Assembly: GCA_017590115.1 (NCBI GenBank)
Contig: JAGGNK010013003.1
Location: forward strand, 3,592,431 to 3,656,430
Direction: 5' to 3'
Origin: Montifringilla adamsi
Taxonomy: Eukaryota > Chordata > Aves > Passeriformes > Passeridae
DNA length: 64,000 bases
The first letter of the stretch is position 1, and every line of letters begins with the position of its first letter. The notes under the pieces are model-generated. The model did no database searches. It saw only the letters and a list, made by a program, of their open reading frames with translations, and was not told the origin of the DNA. Both the position numbers and the translations under genes were made by a program. Positions 1-11,134 of the stretch are shown one piece after another.

Positions 1-837
1 GACACACTTTATATCTCTGAGTTCCTTCAAAGGCACATTGTTAACAGATTACAAGAGTGATTACACTTTGCATTTGACTTATTTTTCTCCTTTGAAGGAG
101 AAGCCACTCAAGTCTGGAGATACTGAGCCCTGCCAAGGGATATTAACCTCTATTAACCAGCTCCATATGAAGAGAGCATGGCTGGGAAGTCACCTTCAGC
201 AGTGTCCAAGTGCCCTCCTATGAATCTCGTTAGTAGTAGCAATTCCCTTTCTCACCATCATCACTTCCCTGAGTTTTCAGACTGAAGCTCTGCAGTGGTG
301 TCTCTGGGATGCAGCCTGTGAGTGACAGGAGCTCTGCATGAGCTTCTTGCTGTCATTTGTAGAGGGTGGATATTTGGCACACATCTTTGAGGACTGCTGT
401 GTCAGCTGAGAAGCAGAAAGGGGACAATCATGAAGGGCCACAGCTTCTTTTAGTGCAGATCTTTCATTGCTGTCTGCAGTGATCCCCTTACAGTGGCAAT
501 GTGCTGGATGCCAGTTCTTGAGGAGCTACAGGCAGGCTGGCTGTGGGTGTCCAGAAAGCATCACAAGGTGATCAAAGTCCAGGGATCAAGGAGGAAGGAT
601 AGGCCTGGGCAACTACATCCAGAGGGTTTTGCCTGTTGAGTTTTGGTGTTGCCAAGTTACATGTGAAAAGTTTTCCAAGCAAGGAGAGACCTCTGTGAGC
701 CCATTCTGCGAGGCTGCCTGCCTGACTGACAGGGCAATTTTTAGACTGGGAGTTGGGGAAACAGGAGGAGCTGCAGCACGTCAGTGTTAGGGAATTATGG
801 CTCCTTTAAATGCCTTTAAAACTGAAAGGCAATCTCA

Positions 838-892
838 AAGTTGTATAAAGAAATAAATAGAAGAAAGTTGTATAAAGAAATAAATAAATAGA
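838..892. repeat. 27-bp A-rich tandem duplication
   Basis: The unit aaagttgtataaagaaataa (plus atagaag) occurs at 838-864 and again from 865, followed by more AAATA repeats. It is a recent local duplication inside A-rich sequence that continues to about 1000. Confidence 0.8.
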
Positions 893-1863
893 CAGGCAAA
901 TTTAAATAAATAGCAGGCTTTAGAGACATCACCTCTTAAGAAGTTATCAGCAAGATAATTGTTATAATAAATAATAAATAAAGATAATAAATAATCATCC
1001 CCCTGCTGCTCAGGGATGAGTGAGTGTGTGGAGGCAGAGCAGTGATAAACTACAGCCTTTGGCAGAAGAGTCTCCATCCAGCTGCTGCCTTCAGCATGTG
1101 CTGCATGGAGGTGAGCTCAAAACACTTGCAGGAGAGCAGAAGGATGCAGAGTGCTGGACAGAACAGGTCATCATGTTTAACTACATTACTGGACCAGGCA
1201 TTGCGTGGAGGGAAACAGAGCACATATTAACTTGGAGCAGCGTTGTGTTGGTCTTTGTCAAACCAGACCACTGGACCATCTGGATTTGAAGGCAAATCCC
1301 ACGGGGCCACATAAGGAATTAGTTTTGTATGCAGTGTGTGCATGCTGCTGAATTGGTTGCTTTGAAGGAAAAAAGGAAAAGGGCTGTTTCCTGAATACCC
1401 GTCAGAGGTTGCTGGCAGCTGTATTTCAGAGCAGACCCTGTTGTCTGACATCTCCAGTGCACTTGGCAGGCTCTCTGCAGAGCAATTGCAATGTCTCAGT
1501 TGAGGTAAAGCTCATAGCTTTTAGGGGTAGCCAGCCTTGATTTAAGAAAAGGCTTTTTTTAAAATAGAAAATCCATTACAACTGTAGAAAAGGGTTCATC
1601 ACCATCTCTGTTAAAAATCTGCACCTTGTGTCTGCTCTTCCTCTATTCTTCTTTCAGTCACTTCAGTTTTTCTACAGAATGAAAGAGCTGCCTCTGATCA
1701 GAAATTATCTGTTCAGGCACTTACGGGCTGATGAAACTGCGTCTTAAATGCATCTTACAAATGGAGTTGGCTTCCCTTCTTTCTTCCTTCCTGGGTAGAT
1801 GTTTTTTGTGGCATTCTGCCTTCCAATGCCTGGTTTCTCCAACAAACTTGGGAGATTGTTCCC

Positions 1864-1908
1864 GGGAAGGGAAGGGAAGGGAAGGGAAGGGAAGGGAAGG
1901 GAAGGGAA
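1864..1908. repeat. (GGGAA)9 microsatellite
   Basis: Nine uninterrupted GGGAA units form a purine-only tract on the + strand. Such arrays are likely length-polymorphic and can form triplex or quadruplex-like structures. Confidence 0.95.
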
Positions 1909-2888
1909 CCCTAACTGACAAATATAATTCTCAACAAGACTAATATCTGACTTCTCAACAAAAATAATATCCAGCTTCTTCAGTGTCAGGGTGCAGCTCT
2001 TGCAGATTCAGGAATAAGTAAAGACAGAGAGCTAGGTAGCCAAATTATCAATAATCCCAATATCAGGGGAGTTCTGAATGGAGAAGATTTCTTGGTAAGC
2101 TCAGGATGAGGTGTCCTGTTGTAAGAGAGAATGTTGGAAAGGAAGGTTTGCTTGGGGAAATGAGTGTTTAACTGGAAGAGTTGAAGTACTTTTTGCTGTT
2201 GGATTTCTTTCTGGAATTTTTGACTTTTTTCTCCCTTCTGGTTCACAGTTGGTCTGCATGGTCAGGACTTTATGGTTAGAATTGTTCTCTCACCCTTGGT
2301 AACTCATAGGTGGGTCAATTTGGCCTTTGGGAAGCAGCATAACTGATAATTTTGTGATTCAGCACATGGCCAAAGTTACCTGAGAAATCTTTTCCCCATT
2401 TCATCTTTATGAGAAAGAAAAGGCAATTTGAAATATCAGAAAGGTGGTCTCCACAGTTACTATGCCAGCACACAAAAACCTGAAAATCAAATACCTGAAA
2501 AATCAAAAGCATTTTTTGGTTTTGTATCTCACCTGTTCAGGTGAGTGCACAATTTCAAGGGGTGGTTTCAGCAATACTGTGGATTTTCTCCCTCTCCTTC
2601 TCCTCCTTTATTTTTGAAAGGAAATATTTATCTGACTACAGAGCCCCTTCCTATAATGGGCTTCCTTTTCAGCTCCCTGCAGTGATATCTTTATATTTGT
2701 CTTTTCTTGCTTTCAAGCTCATGCAGCAGTGGTGGAGTCTGTGACACAGTGGGTGAGGAAGAGGAGAGCTGCTGGCCACTGCTGTGGTGGAGTAGAAGTG
2801 GGCAAATGATCAGGGGATTGGCTGATGGCAGAGGAAAAGCAATAATGTCATTAACCAGCACACCTGCGTTTCTCTTTTGCCGCTCCAG

Positions 2889-3026
2889 AGCGATTACTCG
2901 AGTGACACCGAGAGTGAAGACAACTTCCTGATGATGCCACCAAGGGATCATCTTGGCCTCACTGTGTTCTCCATGCTCTGCTGCTTCTGGCCACTGGGAA
3001 TTGCTGCCTTTTACCTGTCCCATGAG
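2889..3026 (+). CDS. SYNDIG1: SYNDIG1, penultimate coding exon
   Basis: SYNDIG1 is a synaptic transmembrane protein that associates with AMPA-type glutamate receptors and promotes excitatory synapse maturation (known for the family). The exon encodes 46 residues in phase 0. It begins [13 protein letters not shown], an acidic serine-rich juxtamembrane stretch, followed by [10 protein letters not shown] and the first hydrophobic segment [19 protein letters not shown]. The paired cysteines in CCFWPLG are the conserved palmitoylation sites of the family; counted back from a 258-residue protein they fall at 191 and 192. The acceptor is a pyrimidine-rich run ending ctccag at 2888 and the donor is GAG|gtaatg at 3027. 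Phase 0 at both ends matches the next exon, which starts at 32461. Reading past the donor gives unrelated residues, so the open frame to 3077 is intron read-through. The paralogue SYNDIG1L is less likely because the C-terminus matches my memory of SYNDIG1 almost residue for residue. Upstream exons are outside the window. Confidence 0.95.
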
Positions 3027-3369
3027 GTAATGTTAAAACATCTCCTTCCAGGCATTCTCCAGGGCAGTGGAAGGTAGTTCAGGGGGAAGGCATCTTCCCC
3101 ACCTGGATGTGTCTCTGTGGTAGTGGTGGCTGTCTTTTGAGAAACTTCACTGAGGGAGGTGTCTACAAATTATTTTACCTTTTAGTTGACAATGGTCAGG
3201 TTCCATGTCAAGTTATATGTCCAGCTAAGAATCCTCTGTGGACATGGATTTTGAATAGAAAACACCCTTGATAGCACAAATGCTTGGCTTTCCCATTGGG
3301 AAAACAGTTCTACTTGTCCCAAGCTGATAATCTAGAATATCCTTCCAGGAGTATAAAAATAATTTCTGT

Positions 3370-3720
3370 TCTGCAGATGTGAATTTGCTTTCCAGAAGCC
3401 ATTTCCTTTCCCACGGAAAAAAATTGCTCAGTCAGTTCTTCATTTCAAATTTTAATATGCAAATATCTCTTTTACCAAAGAAGTGACTGTGTTTTGGTTT
3501 GTTTTCTTCACGAGGCAGTCTTAACATTGCTTAACTCGCAATCACCTCGTGCCCATCATTTGTTTCGACAAGTATGTCTTCATAAGTGTCTGCAATGTAA
3601 TTACTGAGTTTCCCAGCATGGCAGATAATGTGAGGTGACAGAGAAGGCGTCACACTGGCAGCCTCATCAGTGACTGCGAGGAAACATTTGATTATATTTC
3701 TCTCTAGTGCCTATTGCAAA
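3370..3720. promoter_or_regulatory. Candidate conserved intronic element
   Basis: About 0.35 to 0.7 kb downstream of the penultimate exon the sequence is non-repetitive and unusually rich in retained CpG for this window, for example cacgagg, aactcgcaatc, cctcgtgcc, tttcgaca and aaggcgtcac. It carries an exact octamer ATGCAAAT (3457-3464) set in TAATATGCAAAT, a classic POU-type site. That pattern is typical of vertebrate conserved non-coding elements. Conservation cannot be seen from one genome, so this is inference. Confidence 0.3.
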
Positions 3721-3878
3721 CTACAGTCTCTGCTCCACAGCACCCTTCACATTCACCCTCTCAGCTGTCTTTCTAATCTGCCTGCACTAAACATCTACCA
3801 GCCCTGCTGATTTGTCAAACCAGAGCAGGCTCTTCAGATCTGAAGAGTCCTGCTCTTCAAGATCAAAAAGAGACAGAC

Positions 3879-3941
3879 TTTTTTGTTGTTGTTTGTTTGT
3901 TTTTGGTTTTTTTGGGTTTTGTTTTTTTTTTTTTTTGTTTT
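3879..3941. repeat. T-rich (GTT/GTTT)n low-complexity run
   Basis: Interspersed GTT and GTTT units merge into a run of 15 T. This is simple sequence and codes for nothing. Confidence 0.85.
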
Positions 3942-6900
3942 TACTTCAAATGAACATTCTGTCTTTGCTCTGGGAAGCCTCTGAGACAATTAGTGGTTGT
4001 CCTGTGGAAAATAACAAGATTTGATTGTTTGAGTTTTGATTGTTTGTGAGACAGTTTTATCTGAGCAAAGACAGCACAGCACGGTCCAATAAATACAAAA
4101 TCCCCAATGTAATTAATACTAAAAAGCAATATGGCTGAGAAGCTAAAGGTGCTGAGAACCAGTGTGCAAAGGCCAGGGCATCTAGCTGTGAATGCATCCC
4201 AGGGGCCAGCATGAGTCTGTAGGAACCTCTGTCTTCCATGGGAGAATGCAGAAGGTGGAAAAAGCAAGAATACAGGGGAAAATGTTGGTACTATGCTGAA
4301 GGATTTTGGCATTTGAAAACCAAAACTTGGGTGTTTTTTGGTTTAGTATAATGATGAAGAACAGATGAATGTGGCTGCCTAAACTCAATTTTCAAATCTC
4401 TTGTAGAAAGATGGTCCAGCTTGTTCCAGTCCAGCAGAGACACATCTCTCTGTCCTCTCCCCAAGCTCCCAGGGAGCTCCTTTCTCTCCCTGCCTTCCCA
4501 TTCAGCAGGTCGATCACAGCCCTGAGAAAGCATGTGGAAAAAGTCATTCTTCTGCAAAACCCCACATCCAACAAACTGGCATTTTCTGGGGGAAAAATGA
4601 AACCATCATTAAGCCCAGACCCGCTGTGGCTGAGAACTTGCTGAGATAGTTGGTACAAACCACCAAAACCCTGCACCGTGCTAAGCTGATATTGACAGTG
4701 ATATCAACTCATACTTGGACACATGAACCACCTATGTGATTTCTGTTTATATAGGTCATTCAACTTAAACTCCTTCATAACATTTGAGATCACTTATTAA
4801 TTCAAAAGAATAGTCCAACTTTCCCCTTTCTTTATCAAAAGCCAGAGGTATAGCTAAAGATCAGCTCTTGCTACTCATGATCAAACCTCTTTTTCTGCAG
4901 TTGCTTGAGCTCTTGAAAATTTTGTGTTTTCCAAAGTTTCCTGAGCAGTTGTACCAAAAAGGCCATCTGGGAATAAATCATAACACTTAGGAAATTCAGA
5001 GATGGGGGATGGGTTCTTTGATGCAGTATACAGCACTGGCAGTGAATTTTGTTTTAAAAATCTGGTCTGCTCTAGGTGTGGGACGCATTTGAAGATGAAG
5101 CCTTTGTTTGCAGCAGATGTATCTGCAGTACAGCTCATTCCACAGGCACAGGTGCTCTGTTTGTTCCTGCATCACCTGCCAGCACGCTTGTGACGCATAC
5201 GCCTGTGTCATGCTGCAAAACAATTACACAAGGCTGGATGCTGTAAGACAGCAGAGGTGCTCCTTACCAACAGAGTGATTGAATTCTGGGGGGGGTTTGT
5301 GCTCCATGAAAGCCAAGTTTCTCCTGCAGGTGATGTTTCTGCTCTGTGTGGGATTTGCTGTCTCCACCAAGGCTCTTGCCAATGTGCTGCTGACTTGGGG
5401 CTTCTTGCAGAGCCTCTGTATTGAGGGGTGCAGCCGTGCAGGGTCTGCCTCTGTGGTGGCAGTGAAGATGTGCATCCACAGGTGAGCCAGCAGGGAGGAG
5501 CAGTGGATTCAGAAATGCAATTTATGAAAGCTCAACATGGTTTTTTTCCCATTGGGATATCCAGTTTTCCAAGCAGGATGTCACCTGGTGATCTTATCCC
5601 AAGCAAAGCTGAGACTTGCTGCTTTTCATCTTCCCTCAGAAAAAACACAGAGCTTTGAGGCCATCACTGTGCTGTCCACTTGTTCAGTTATTTCCTTCTG
5701 GTTTTATTTGTGTTTTCCTTCCCATAAGAGTCTTGCCCCCACTTCCTGTGGCTGCCCAGTCCTGTGCTCCTCTCAGCTCCACTCTCAGGATGGGGCCCTG
5801 TGTCCTGTCTTCTCTCACATTTGCTTCTCCAGAATGAGTCATGTGAGTTTTTAGGCTTGCCATTTTTTGGATTGTCTCATTAGTCAACAGTTGAAGAGCT
5901 CAATCAAAGTTTTTGTGCGTTTTGTAAGGAAACTTTTGGAAATAGGAAAGTAAATTATGTCTTTCACCAAAAACTCTTCCCCACAAGCAGTGTGTGATCA
6001 AAAACCCACCTCATTATGTTTATTTTTTCATAAATCTCCACCCTCTGGAGTCTTGCGGGTTCTTCAGTTTTTATTTCCAAAGATATTTTTAGCATTGTAG
6101 ATTGTAGGCAAGTGTGAAGCCTCATAAATCAAAGAAAGAACTTTAAAAATATATCTTTTTTGTCTTGTCAAGTTTACCATTGAACTTGTCAGATGATTTC
6201 TCAGGGGCTGTCAGGCTCTCTGCTTGGGCTGGAGGGTGGTGATAACAATCTTGAAAGGTCTTTTTGCATGAATCCTCTTTTTCTCCCTGCTTTTATTTTT
6301 AGGAAAGAGAGCAATACCCTGTCACACATTTCCCTCCCTACTGTAAACAGAAATTCATTATGAGAGAGCTGAGCCTTTGATGCTATGAATGAGCTTCACT
6401 TCTTGCCTGCTCCCTTACAGGCAGAAACAAGAGCGTGCACAACACCTTCACCCAACTCCCATGAGCCCTCCATGGACCTGTGTCATTCACCTGGACACAC
6501 ACCTGGAAAAAACCCCTCTGCACACTTCTCCATGTGCTTAGGTTCTCAAATAGCCTCCACACCCTCCCTCCTTCCCAGCAGCAGGTGAGACCTGCCAGGC
6601 AGCAGACTGCCCTGGGAGCACGAGGGAGCAATCACTTCCCTTCTGCTGCACTGGCTCCCTGCTGTAATTACCTCCCTCGCAGGGGGATGCAGGGATGCAA
6701 AGCTTTGTAATTATTTGCTCGCATTGTCTCCCTGGGTAAAGGATTTTCTACAGTTTTCACATGGAAACAAGGTCTACGTGAGCAGAAAAAAAAAGAGTAG
6801 CTTGTCTTTCTTCACGAAAACTTCTGAAATATTTGGTTACTTTTCATCCAGTTTTCAGAGACAAGGGCTTTAGGAAAATATCTGTATTCTGACATATTTC

Positions 6901-9433
6901 AGTAGTCGCTGGGGAGAAGAAGGAAAGAAGGTTCATGTTCCCACTGCAAGGTAGAAAATAATACGAATTCTAGCTTTTTTCAGAGTTTCAGTGCTCAGCA
7001 TACATGTATGGATTTCACTGTCCTTGCTTTTCTGGCATTAAGTTTTGACATCCAGCTTCAAAAGAAGAGGACAGAGAAATAACAGCCAGGTATTATCTGC
7101 TGTTTGTTCCTTAGAAAGGTGGCTCATGGGCCCCATATCAACAGGGAGAACAATGAGACAGAACAGCAGTGTGATGTGCCACACTCCACCAGACTGGCTG
7201 GTGATGCCCTGCTCTTATCCACCCACCCTGCTTTTTTTCTTATCTGTCCCACTTTACTCCATAAAAAAATGAATATGGTCTATTATAAAGAGCTTGACAC
7301 ACAGCCAGGAGTGTGTTTGTACAGGAGATGCAGCAGCCTCTTATATCAAAGAAGAAAAGGCAAAGGAAGAACAAAAAATGTGGTATTTTTCTTTACTTGG
7401 CAGTGACATGCCAAGATCTATACTTGCAGGATATGCTGGTCAGCACTGCTGAAGCAATGCTAGCAAAGCAGACAGGAGGCTTTTGCATTTTCAAGAGATT
7501 TTTCCACACTGCATTATTTCTTGGTCCAAGTAATGCTTGAACAAAAGAGCTGTCTAAAGATGATGAGCTTTAATAAAAATAAAAGGCCTTTGTTTTGCTT
7601 TCTTGGGCCAGATACCAAGTCACACCATTCTTTTGCTTAAGCAGGGCTGCTGCTTTGAGTCGCAGAGATTGGGTAAAGGGCACTGGGTATATTCTGGGGC
7701 TGCCCAGCCCAGTCTCTGCTGACTGTCACACAAAGGTTCGAGCTCTCTGTGCTGCTCACTCAGAAGCAAATCCCTGAGTTCTTTGTCCGGCTCTCTGCAT
7801 GTGAGTACAGGCACACCCAGGTGCCCTTTTACCCTTCTGACCTGTTGTGGTTTTTCTGCTGCAGAAGGTGATCTGTAAAACGATTAAACCCAGTTGTGCT
7901 AGGAATGAGTGAAAACGGTTTAAAAAGAGTTCCTCCTCACAAGGAACTGCCAAGGTCTTTTGTAGCAGAAGTTGTCCTAGAGGAGCTCAGTACGGCTGTC
8001 TTGCTGAGATGGCACAGTGCTGACGCTGTGGCCACTGGACTCACATGAGAGCCCTGGTCCTGGGAGGCCACTAGGACATGGACTTCTTGCAGAAGGTCAC
8101 AGCTGGCTGCTGGCCCACATTCCTCCCCTTACTCCCATCAGGCAGGTGACAGATTTGGCAGGCAGAGGGAAGTAAAATAGCAAGGGTTCTCTTCCCAGCT
8201 ACAACACGGAGAGAAGCTGCCTGCTGAAGGAGCCAGGTACACATGTCACCATCAGAGAGTGCTGGCTTTCCTGTGCTTGGAAGAGCAGCTCAGAAATAGC
8301 TGACCCTGGCCCCTGGTTAGGGGCATTTGGGTGACATCCTTGGCCTCTGCAAAAAGCTTGTGGTGTGGTTTAACACATTCAAGAATGCGACTTCTGGTCC
8401 TTTGGGAGAAGAGAGGAAAGCTTCATCCTGGATTGGGTAAAAGAGGATCTCCTCCCCTCTTCCCCCAGGCAGTTCTGCAGACAAAGATAGCTGCTCTGAA
8501 GTGGGGCTGATGAATTCCCAGCATCTCCAGTTCTCATCTGTCCAAGTGGGAGCTGGCTGCCAGCCAGTGCTCTGCGTGTGCATGGACGTTGCTCCTGCCA
8601 ACTTTTCCCTTTGGGTAAATGTCTCCAGAGAAGTGTTTGTCTGCACAAGGAAATGGCCATTTAGAGTGTGTTGTGTACCAGTAGAGACTGTGCATCCTGG
8701 GTGAGGTCATGGGCCAGGGAACTTTATAAGTGTCTTGTATAATTTCCTCTTCATTCCTCTTTGTCCTTTTGATCTTGTAGTTTTATTTCCAAGTCACGAA
8801 GTACAGCTACAAAAAGGAATTAAATTAATGAATGACCTGATTGCTTTAGCCCTTAAGCTAATTTTAAATAATTGAAAAAGTAGCTGGCAAATAACATTCC
8901 CTGGAGAGTTTAATTCATTATGCAGGTGTTTAATTACAAGGAAGTTTTGAGATAGGAGAGAGACCAACTTGAAGCATTTGAGGAGATGAGGGATCTTTTT
9001 TTATTTTCAAGAGCATCCTGCACAATAGCAAGTATTGTACATGAATTTTTCTTTGCCAGTTATTTATGCCTCGCACATTTTGCTAAGCCAGAGACTTGTC
9101 AATATAGTCATACTGCAAGGGTATAAAATATCCTGATGCCAGGAGGGCACCCTCTTCATCCTGCTGTTACTTTTTGTTGCTTTGAAATTGACTTGTTATG
9201 TCACAGTTTTATGAGAATGTGAAGATTGTTTCAGTCCACAGCTGCCACTAAACTGGAATTGCCTGTAGTATTCACAAATTCACTCAGAGGCCTCTCTGGT
9301 GGACTCATCTGAAGAGTAGGGCAATAAATATTCCACAGGAGTTGATCAGGGATTCAGTCTCCCTGACTTTTAGGCAATTCTGACTAAGTTTAAGGAACTT
9401 TTTAGTCTTAGGCAGTGGGGTTTTAGTGTTTTG

Positions 9434-9434
<1 letters not shown>

Positions 9435-9469
<35 letters not shown>

Positions 9470-9477
9470 AGGAGGGG

Positions 9478-9527
<50 letters not shown>
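9435..9527. repeat. Poly-T block interrupted by G-rich spacer
   Basis: The block has 34 T (9435-9468), an 11-base spacer gaggagggggg, then 48 T (9480-9527). Exact lengths in an assembly are unreliable. The open frames of lysine or phenylalanine across it are artefacts of composition. Confidence 0.95.
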
Positions 9528-9530
<3 letters not shown>

Positions 9531-10949
9531 GTAGAGAGCAGGGATGCTGTTAGTGGGATTATGGAAATGGATTTGGGGCTTTTGTTACTAATCCTCACTC
9601 ATCTCAGCTAAATACTTCCATTTTTTTAACATCTGCAAAGGTAGATTTTCCAGGAAGAATTATATTTCAGGAGAGGAAACAGAAGGAGCGTGTTCACAGC
9701 CTGAGGGCAGAAACAGGGCACATTATCTTGCATCTCCCAATGTCTGCCCTGCTGAAAGAGGCATGAGAAAAAAAAGAAGAGACCTTGTTGCAGGTGTGGT
9801 AATGGAACATGGTCCCTTCCTGCTGGCCATCCCAATGTCTCTTTCCATTGTCAAGGAAGGCCAAAAGGGTTTGGATGATTTGTGATGTGCTGAAGGTCTT
9901 CACACGAGGAGGTGAATGATCTGCTTTGAAGTCTGCTGTGGCAAGGAGAACAGCACGTTCATCTGGAGCGGTTCTTTGGGTGCTGTTTTTTTTACCATAG
10001 GCCTTTCTTTCATCTCATGCTGTGGCAGCACCTTTTAAAAAACAAGACCAGTGAAAGGAGGCCCCTCTCTCTTGAAGTTCAATGTATGCAGCAGTAAATG
10101 GATGAGGGTGTTTTCGAGGCTTAAGGTTAATATTTTATCAGTCTGCAACATACACAGAGTTTTTAATATTCTTATCAAAGATTAGCATCATGTACCAGAG
10201 ACTCAGGGCTATATTCTAATCTTGAATATACAGCTTGCTATCTCTCAGCATCTCTTTTGGTGAGGGCTTCTGAATTACTGCTTTGTTTGAATGCACAGCA
10301 AAGGAAATTGATCACTTCTGATTTCAATCTACACATCTCTTTCAAACAGACTGCAGAGTATCTCTCTGGAGATTTGAATCTAGTGTGCTAGGCACCCAAA
10401 GATGCCTCCCAGACAATGGTAATTCTTCATTGAATTTACTGATTTCCCAGCAGTAGGAAAGAGAACAAGTTTTTTATATATTTATTCTGGGACAAACTAC
10501 AAAAACCAGCTAAAAAGAAATGGACTAGGATCTACCTGCATCTGTGCAGTTTGCATCGAAAACATTCAGATATACCTATCAAGACATTTTTGTCATGTTG
10601 GCAATAAAATTGTTACTCTTGGTAATAAAACCAGTCTGCAATTTTATCTGCTTGGGGTGAAAAAATGTCAGCTTTTTCATGTTGGGAAAACCTTCCCCCA
10701 TGCCAATTTGGTATTAAATACACTCATTATGGGTTGTGATGAACAGGAAGTTATCAGTGACATTTCCACATGTTGCATTATTGCCATTTCTTGCATTATT
10801 TCTAAGTAGCCTGGAAGAGTCAGGGGTGCTCCTGCCAGTCCACACGTGTTTGCAGAAGGACTCAGCTTCCTCCAAGAGAATGGGCAAGGCCAGAGGCAAA
10901 GGAAGAGGTCTTACAGCATCCTCTGGGAAAGATGGGTTTGGCAGCTCTG

Positions 10950-11134
10950 CTTGGCCCCATTCTTCATCCTGATATCATCATGAAATCCCAGAGAAAGGGT
11001 ACAATTCTAGACATTACCTGGAATTCCCATTCCCAATGCGCTTGGCCCCATTCTTCATCCTGATATCATCATGAAATCCCAGAGAAAGGGTGCAATTCTA
11101 ACCAGACATTACCTGGAATTCCCGTTCCCAATGG
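10950..11134. repeat. 91-bp tandem duplication in the SYNDIG1 intron
   Basis: Copy 1 (10950-11040) and copy 2 (11041-11134) both start cttggccccattcttcatcc. They differ by gtacaa/gtgcaa, cccatt/cccgtt and a 4-base insertion (with a neighbouring change) before gacattacctgg. Only a few differences imply a young duplication. Confidence 0.95.

Larger units (their letters stand above)
1..2888 (+). other. SYNDIG1: SYNDIG1 upstream intron, 3' part
   Basis: Everything before the acceptor at 2888 should be intron, because the exon at 2889 is internal to the coding sequence and in phase 0. I see no coding exon here. Content is a 27-bp A-rich direct duplication at 838-892, a GGGAA array at 1864-1908 and otherwise unique sequence. 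The longest open frames are about 90 codons and unremarkable. Confidence 0.8.

Noticed and set aside
1904..1916. ccctaac after the GGGAA array as an interstitial telomere repeat
   Set aside because: Only one CCCTAA unit is present and the array unit is GGGAA, not the telomeric hexamer.
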